Assembly (NCBI GenBank): GCA_903813345.2
Contig: CAIIXF020000006.1
Span: 14,016,348 to 14,080,347 of the forward strand
Reading direction: 5' to 3'
Origin: Owenia fusiformis
Lineage: Eukaryota; Annelida; Polychaeta; Sabellida; Oweniidae
Length of the DNA: 64,000 bases
In this document: positions 58,272-64,000 of the stretch, piece after piece
Numbering within the stretch: position 1 is the first letter of the stretch
How the letters are laid out: each line of letters starts with the position of its first letter
Program-made: the position numbers and the translations under genes
Notes under the pieces: generated by a model
What the model saw: only the letters and a program-made list of their open reading frames with translations
What the model was told of the DNA's origin: nothing
The model's database searches: none

Positions 58272-58275
58272 TTAA

Positions 58276-59656
58276 TCAATTTAGTAGAGAATATATAGAA
58301 TTGATGGATTTTTGTCTGTAGTACGGGGAACTAATGAGTGAACAGAATATTCATTTGTTAATGAGATTGGGTTAAGATTATATATTTAGGGTTCGAAACT
58401 AGCGATAGTTTTCTCCTGATGACCTGTTGTGAATTATTGTGTTTTATTCTGAAGGTACAAAACCATCTTATTTTTTCACAAACATAACAATGATCAAATG
58501 ACATATTAATTAGGACTTACATGCTCATTTGAAATAAAGGACAATTACTTTGTGCAGGAAACAATGAAAAAACTGTTGACAAAACACACAGTGATAAATA
58601 TTGCTTTTTCCATAAATCGCTTAACAATTTCTTCTCTAAAAAGTATGCAAATTCAAAAGCTTCCTTATGTCCGTATTCAAACTTTCTTGGAGGCATGACA
58701 ATTGTTACATATACCAACTGCTAATGATGACTGTCAACACCATCCACGGAATATTGGAGGCTATAACAACATGTCAACACTCTTTGATGGTCAGGTAAAA
58801 ACATAATAAAAAAATGTTATCAAAAGCAAGATGATATTTGTAAAAGTAAGCTTAGTTATGCTTTTTTTATTACAAATAATTTCTACAAAGATTTTTCAAA
58901 AGTATATCACAAACAAATAGTTTTAGAAAATGACATAACTTAAACAATTTACAATACAAAACGTGGCAAAACTCACCAAGTTTTCTATGAAAGCACTTTT
59001 CTGTAATTGCTGTTTCTAAAGTACGCAATGTGGATTTCTGGTGAACAAGTAATACAGTCACTACACATGAAGAAGGTTTGTACCTCAATTACAAAGAAGA
59101 GAAGATCTAAATCTTTATATGATAACATGACACTCCTGTGTGATGCAGAATGAGCAGTGAATGAGCAGTTTAAGCAGTTCTGCACTATAATAAACCAATG
59201 GGGTAGCATTATCATTTGGTTAATGAGTATTTGGAGATTTCTCAAAGTTTATAGGAGCCACTAATTGTAACAGACAAACACTGTCTCATTTGACAATCTG
59301 CTCACTTAAGTGAGTTACTAGCATTCAACATCCAAATTACCCATAAAATGTTTTTTGTTGATCATTTATCATATTCAGATATGTGAAAGTCCTAGTGACG
59401 CCGGTTCTTTTCCACCTTGTGGCCAAATCAAAATCGCAATATATTTGGTGATTCCTTGGTAAAATCAGCAATGTAGTTTAAGAATTTAAATGTTGAATTG
59501 AAATAACTGACAACTGATTCATACTGTATCAGCCATGCCAAACTCAGGTGGAACACGGTTCCTCATAATAATGGCAAATAAATGTTCCTCATAATAATGG
59601 CAAATAAATGTTATTTTCTCTAAAGGGCTGTTCATTTGATGAGTGATTGCACGTAC
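58276..59656. other. No recognised genes
   Basis: Open frames here (for example minus 58517-58717) have no recognisable motif. A 27-bp direct duplication (ttcctcataataatggcaaa) occurs at 59559-59612, in the probable 3' UTR or flank of POFUT1. Confidence 0.45.
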
Positions 59657-60353
59657 TTAAAGTTCTGTGTGACCTGTAAAATCTTGTCTTTCAAACCCCC
59701 AGAAAGAAGAGGATTTTCCAGTCGAGTCTCTTTCCCTTTTAGCAAATGCAGAAAATGTTGATACACAATTTCCAATATAATGATCAGCTTTCCCTAATAT
59801 GGCTAAGTCTACGTGAGGGTCTGCTGGTAGATGCTGAACAATCTTGACCTGAAATCATAATTATAAGGTAATTAGTTAACCAAGAGAAATGACAACTCCC
59901 AAGGGAAGCAAATCACTCAACATAACATTTTGTATCATATCCACGGTGAGCATAACTACCCAATGTAAATCGTTTCAGACTTGTTTTCACAACAATTTGG
60001 ACTCATTTTGTAGGGGAATGAGATGAGACATTCATTTAAAAGGTGTACATTTTCTCGAATGTAACATAATCAATACAAATACAAATGAGAGTGCCTCGAA
60101 AATAATAACTGAAATATACCTTCATTGATTTCAAATGTTTAGAGATCTTATCCAACATTGGCTTATCATCTGTGGCTACAAATATGCTGCTAGCTTTGAT
60201 AGTTTTTGCCGCCTTTTTTATTTGAGCTAAAACAGTTTTTTCTGATGGAAAGCACATCTCTTTTGTTACTTCCTTTCCATATTCATTAAAGTATCCAAGA
60301 CATTGGGGTGAGGCAAATAACTTTTGCATTCCGACATGTTCACACGCCCGCTC
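59657..60353 (-). CDS. POFUT1: POFUT1-like GDP-fucose protein O-fucosyltransferase 1, last two exons
   Basis: Exons 60120-60353 (78 codons) and 59657-59848 (63 codons plus TAA), joined in phase 0. The first reads [40 protein letters not shown] and [20 protein letters not shown]. The second reads [40 protein letters not shown] and ends GHTEL. These match the C-terminal third of POFUT1 (FVATDS, ILGQADHFIGNCVSSFTAF), the enzyme that puts O-fucose on EGF repeats, for example in Notch, in the ER. The final HTEL resembles KDEL/RDEF-type ER retrieval signals. About 250 N-terminal residues should lie upstream (above 60353) but were not found; they may be beyond the window or in small exons I missed. 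Confidence 0.93.
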
Positions 60354-60483
60354 CTGGAAATAGATAAACAAGACACACATTTATACACTTTTAAGAGTAA
60401 CGCGATTGCCATGTAATTTACCCAGTACATGTACTGGTATGCCCAAAACCTAATCAGATGCTGGCACTACCTGGCTCTTGACG

Positions 60484-60525
60484 GATGGACAGACAGACAG
60501 ATGGATGGACAAATAGATGGCTTTT
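60484..60525 (+). repeat. Imperfect (gaca/ggat)n microsatellite
   Basis: gacggatggacagacagacagatggatggac run; similar short runs appear at 28175 and 51588. Confidence 0.7.
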
Positions 60526-61074
60526 CTATATTAGAGCTAACCAAAATTTTCAAAAGACCTTAGTAAGCTTTAATGTCTGAGAAAATGAGGATTCAGTAAG
60601 GGTGTATTGACTTACCATGAGGATGCAATTGACTTGAAATCATCAAACATGCATAAACTCAAATGTATCCCCATGTTAATACAGCCTTGCTGAACTTCTC
60701 ATTTTCTCAGAAGAAAGCAAGTTAATCGAGTCTCAGCAAGTAATAATTCATGTGGATTGCTAGAATCCATTTTCAGTAGTAAGAATTGGCATTCTTTAAA
60801 CAGGAGATTGGGTTTTGAGATTTATCTTTGAAGCTTGAGAAAAACTATAATGGGCATTTATTGGTGTAACATGGCCTACAGACATTAAAGAAGGTTGATT
60901 ACATAAAACAATGATTGATTTTATGCTTTTACATCAACTGCAGCAATGTCCAAAAAATTCCGCTCACTATAACTTACAAACATAAAATCAATCAAAAGTT
61001 CAATTAAGAAAACAGGAACTCTCTGGAGTTAGTTGTAAAACCTACCAAACGAAACATAAATTCAGTAGCCATCT

Positions 61075-61225
61075 TGAAAATTCCTCCTTGAGTAGAGTCT
61101 TATGCCCATAAGGCACGGGCACACAAAATCTGAACCTAATCTGACAACTGGTATTTGAGTTATCAAAAATTGTAAATTTTACAAAAATTGGCAGCCATTT
61201 TGAATTTGGAAGCCATATATATGTT
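61075..61225 (+). repeat. Diverged relative of the 51-kb composite repeat
   Basis: It shares tatgcccataaggcacgggc-like and acaaaatctgaac...ggtatttgagttatc wording with 51515-51585, and a ggcagccattttgaa motif. Confidence 0.55.
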
Positions 61226-61299
61226 TTCTAGAACTTGACAAAAAATGATACACACATTTTCAATCTTAGAGAACCTTATTAAGATCTTAAGATTTAACT

Positions 61300-61354
61300 T
61301 TCTGAAATCAAGATTTCGTCATAAATGAGACATTCAATTTTTGGGCCACCCTGT
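61300..61354. mobile_element. Isolated right end of a mariner-type element
   Basis: aatttttgggccaccctg|ta reads inward as cagggtggcccaaaaattga, a mariner-style terminus next to TA. No partner end was seen nearby, so the left limit is nominal. Confidence 0.5.
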
Positions 61355-61473
61355 ACAAAGTCTGTTTTTTAATCTTACCAGAAAAGTATACTGTATGCAT
61401 AGTTTATGAATACATTATTAATATCACACAGACCTGTGTTGCAGAACAAGCACTTTATTGAAATTGATTAGAT

Positions 61474-62383
61474 ATGAACATGCAACAACTGAAGTGGCGC
61501 TTTTTTAGAATGTGGGAATCTCCTCTCTTAAAAAACTGGTGGAAAAAATATGTTTTATTTGTCATATTCTGTGTAACAATATTTCTATTGTTGCAAAATT
61601 GGTGTATTTTCAGTGTTTCCCATGAAAGCTACTTCATAGGGAAATATAGACAAAGTGGATATTCAAAAGAAACAGTGGACAAGTCTAAAAAGAAGCCGAG
61701 TGAATTAAATGGAAATATTAGGAATACAGACTGTAATCCTAGCATTGAGCCTTTAAACTTAAAAAAATCAGACATTTTGGAAGATAAAAAAGATGTACAA
61801 ATTTCTGAGTATATTAGTTCTGACATAATGTATGCATTTGAGCACCAGTATGTTCGGAAACATTCTGACATCCTGAAATGCACATTTGTTCAGGAATTGA
61901 AATGTTTACGGACTAAAATTGGAAAAGAACGACTAATTCTGTTGGGGGCATCAATGAGTTACTTGAAAGAGCTCTTTGAATGGTTGGTGGCTGGGATGTT
62001 GAAACTAAATCAACCTATCACAAATATACTAATATTCACCCCTGACAAAACTCTTAACAAATGGCTTGAAGAAAGGGGTATATACTCCCTTTATATTAAC
62101 TATACAGACATATTACTGTTAAATCAACAAAGCATAGGAGTGAAACAAAACTTTTGGATTTTACGATTAGTTCTTTGGCGAACATTAGACTATCTAGGTT
62201 TCAATAAAGTGCTGAATTTTGACACTGATGCAATACCATACCAAAATGTATTGGAATATTTAGATAGATTTCCTGATTCTGATATCATTGCCACAACGGG
62301 AACATTCCCAAAGAACATTCATTCAAAATGGGGCTTTACATTGTGCATGGGTGTATTGGAACTAAGAAATTCACCAAATATGA
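61474..62383 (+). CDS. Type II membrane glycosyltransferase, first coding exon (partial gene)
   Basis: 303 codons plus one base end at a strong donor (gtaagt); the gene continues beyond, and no further exon was found. Topology: a short basic cytosolic tail, one membrane segment at residues 26-46 (YVLFVIFCVTIFLLLQNWCI), a charged stem to about residue 110, then a catalytic region. Landmarks are ERLILLGASMSYL, LRLVLWRTLDYLGFNKVLNF and DTDAIPYQNVLEYLDRFPDS (a DXD metal and nucleotide-sugar site), followed by DIIATTG and WGFTLCMGVLELRNS. This order fits the nucleotide-diphospho-sugar transferase fold of the PF03407-like group. The sugar and acceptor cannot be told from the sequence. Starts at the first ATG of the frame; a second ATG is two codons on. 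Confidence 0.75.
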
Positions 62384-62655
62384 GTAAGTAATTTGTCCCC
62401 TCAGAAATTTGCATTTTTTGGAAATATTACAATTTAGCTTCTAAAAATTGAAATTTAGTTTCTTTGAAAAAAGCTTCTTTATTCATATTAAGAGATAACA
62501 AAACACAGAGATAAGTTGAAGATAATATTTTGAAAAAATTTCTATTTTCACATTAAATGGAACTAAAAAGGTGCAACTTTCTTACTTGAGGCAAAACATG
62601 TGACTATCATCCCAAAATGCAGCTCTTAAGATTTAAGCCACTTTTCGTCATCATA

Positions 62656-62890
62656 TATCGGGTGTCCCAAAAAATGAGACACTTTTTGCCAAGTATTTTC
62701 TCGGCAACTGATGAATCAAAACAAAACAAAAGATTGGAAGCCAGAGTTCCAACTCGATATTCTTTAATCTCCAAGTAATGTGATATTGCCAATCGTGCCT
62801 GTATATTTTTACGGCTGCATGGAGAATGAACGTTATTCTCCAACAAAGCTGGCGTCATTATTGTCTGACATTTACCTGGCTATAAATTCA
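62656..62890 (+). mobile_element. 5' end of a mariner-type transposon
   Basis: The terminus gggtgtcccaaaaaatgaga is followed about 160 bp later by an ATG reading MENERYSPTKLASLLSDIYL, the form of the N-terminus of mariner-like transposases. Sequence then diverges, so it is truncated. The minus-strand frame across it is a shadow. Confidence 0.65.
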
Positions 62891-63476
62891 TAATCAGCAT
62901 TCAAGATATTGAAACTAATGGTCATTAATTCAGCCACTAATAATCTTGATCATTTCTTGTGTGTTTTGAATGTTTTTGTTTGGTAATAAGACAAAAAAAA
63001 AATTGCCATTCAAATTTTGAAGTGAGAAATATGACTCAAGGACTGACGCTACCTTTGTTAGAGAATATCGATGTGTACATTCTGGCTTCCAAGCCTCCTT
63101 GGTGTTGTAGGGTTAACTTTTGCCATATAAGGTTATTCAACCCATATAGGGGATAAAGCTTTTCATTTCCTATAAGTTCCAGTATTCAAAGGAGTTTTCC
63201 TTCAGCAGAGTGTTAGATGGGGGGCATATAGAACATCATAATTTTACATCTTATTAGACTTTATTCTTTTCTTTGTGTTAAAGACTTAAGAAGAGTAAAG
63301 ATTTTGATACATGTCTGTATATAATTGTACAGTATATGGTTACTCTTTTACTTTGAATAAAAAACAGTGTTATGAGTATATTAATTCTGTGTTAATCTTC
63401 TCTTTAAGTTATACACTACAAGGCCAATCCATATTATTTTATGAAGAACTCACAGAGCTATTTAAAAAGATATATA

Positions 63477-64000
63477 CAGGGTGTCTCAAAAAATGTACCC
63501 AAAAGTACATCAAGAGCACAGATGAACCAATCAATATTTTCAGACATTTTTTGCATGGTCATGTAGCCAAAACATGAAAGTTTTCTCCCCAATAGACCAT
63601 TTTTATTTCAGTCTTGCCTTTTTGATGCTTTAACCCTTTACCTTTGACACCACATAATCGATGTAACCTCATATTTTGATGACAGCCTTATCCTTACTGC
63701 TACATTGTTCATCACATTTGATAATAAATCCGGTGGAATGTTTTGGATTTCTCTTTGGATGTTGCCTTTAAGTTGTTCTAGGTCTTTTTGCCTTGAATGA
63801 GCATTAAAACACTCCTTCAAATAGCCACAGAGAAAGATGCTTGAGGATGACGATGGCAGAACAAATGCAGATAATCAGGTCAATTATTGGCAAATGATTC
63901 AGGAGTTACCTTCCAGAGTTAGGCAGGCTAGCCTGGAGACCAAATGATATCCAAATGAAAACACGGTGGTCTCAAATTGATACACACAACAAAATGTACA
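63477..64000 (-). mobile_element. mariner-type transposon, 3' end; continues past the window
   Basis: The left terminus ta|cagggtgtctcaaaaaatgt is at 63475-63496. The minus-strand frame from about 63865 down to 63638 gives the transposase C-terminus: FLCGYLKECFNAHSRQKDLE, then LKGNIQREIQNIPPDLLSNV. The [FL]-L-W-G-Y-L-K and I-P-P-[DE]-[ML]-L signatures are clear. Further upstream (63960-63900) HLDIIWSPG resembles the G-D-I-x-W-P-P-R-S-P motif, followed by stops. It is a decayed copy. Confidence 0.8.

Overview
The window is metazoan genomic DNA, AT-rich and intron-rich, with short exons, GT/AG introns and a heavy load of DNA transposons and MITEs. The set of host genes (SCYL3-like, SPTY2D1-like, POFUT1-like, and a secreted astacin with a sea-urchin-egg-lectin domain) and the repeat style point to a marine invertebrate. 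I cannot place the phylum. Exons were assigned by reading splice sites and checking phase by hand; no database was searched.

Layout. (1) 1-0.9 kb: the end of a possible leucine-rich-repeat gene. (2) 1.4-18.7 kb: accessory DNA. It holds broken Ty3/gypsy pieces with two different integrases, a chromodomain fragment, gag-like fragments, a dispersed repeat at 1.4-2.3 and 9.7-10.3 kb, a small multi-copy unidentified gene family (9.1, 10.4, 11.6 and 18.2 kb) and an unidentified coding relic at 17.3 kb. (3) 19.0-21.0 kb: a 59/63-bp tandem array interrupted by a hAT-type element, which contains a fold-back element, which contains a MITE; each layer has an exact target-site duplication. (4) 21.1 kb: mariner-type transposase fragment. 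(5) 22.3-31.9 kb, minus: SCYL3-like pseudokinase, seven exons, C-terminus not found. (6) 32.4-43.15 kb, plus: SPTY2D1-like histone chaperone, ten exons with consistent phases (593 residues), head-to-head with SCYL3. (7) 45.8-52.2 kb, minus: astacin metalloprotease with furin site, active site, SUEL lectin domain and a VHL-beta-like C-terminal domain. (8) 54.1-58.3 kb: a TTAA-flanked MITE, a decayed mariner and a 2-kb TTAA-flanked element. (9) 59.7-60.35 kb, minus: last two POFUT1 exons, ending in HTEL. (10) 61.5-62.4 kb, plus: first exon of a type II membrane glycosyltransferase. (11) 62.6-64 kb: mariner remnants.

The genes do not form a functional cluster. POFUT1 (O-fucosylation in the ER) and the glycosyltransferase (Golgi type) both act in the secretory pathway, but adjacency alone does not link them. 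The most unusual items are the astacin-SUEL-VHL-like protein, the three-layer nested insertion, and several MITE families whose empty target sites are preserved elsewhere in the same window.
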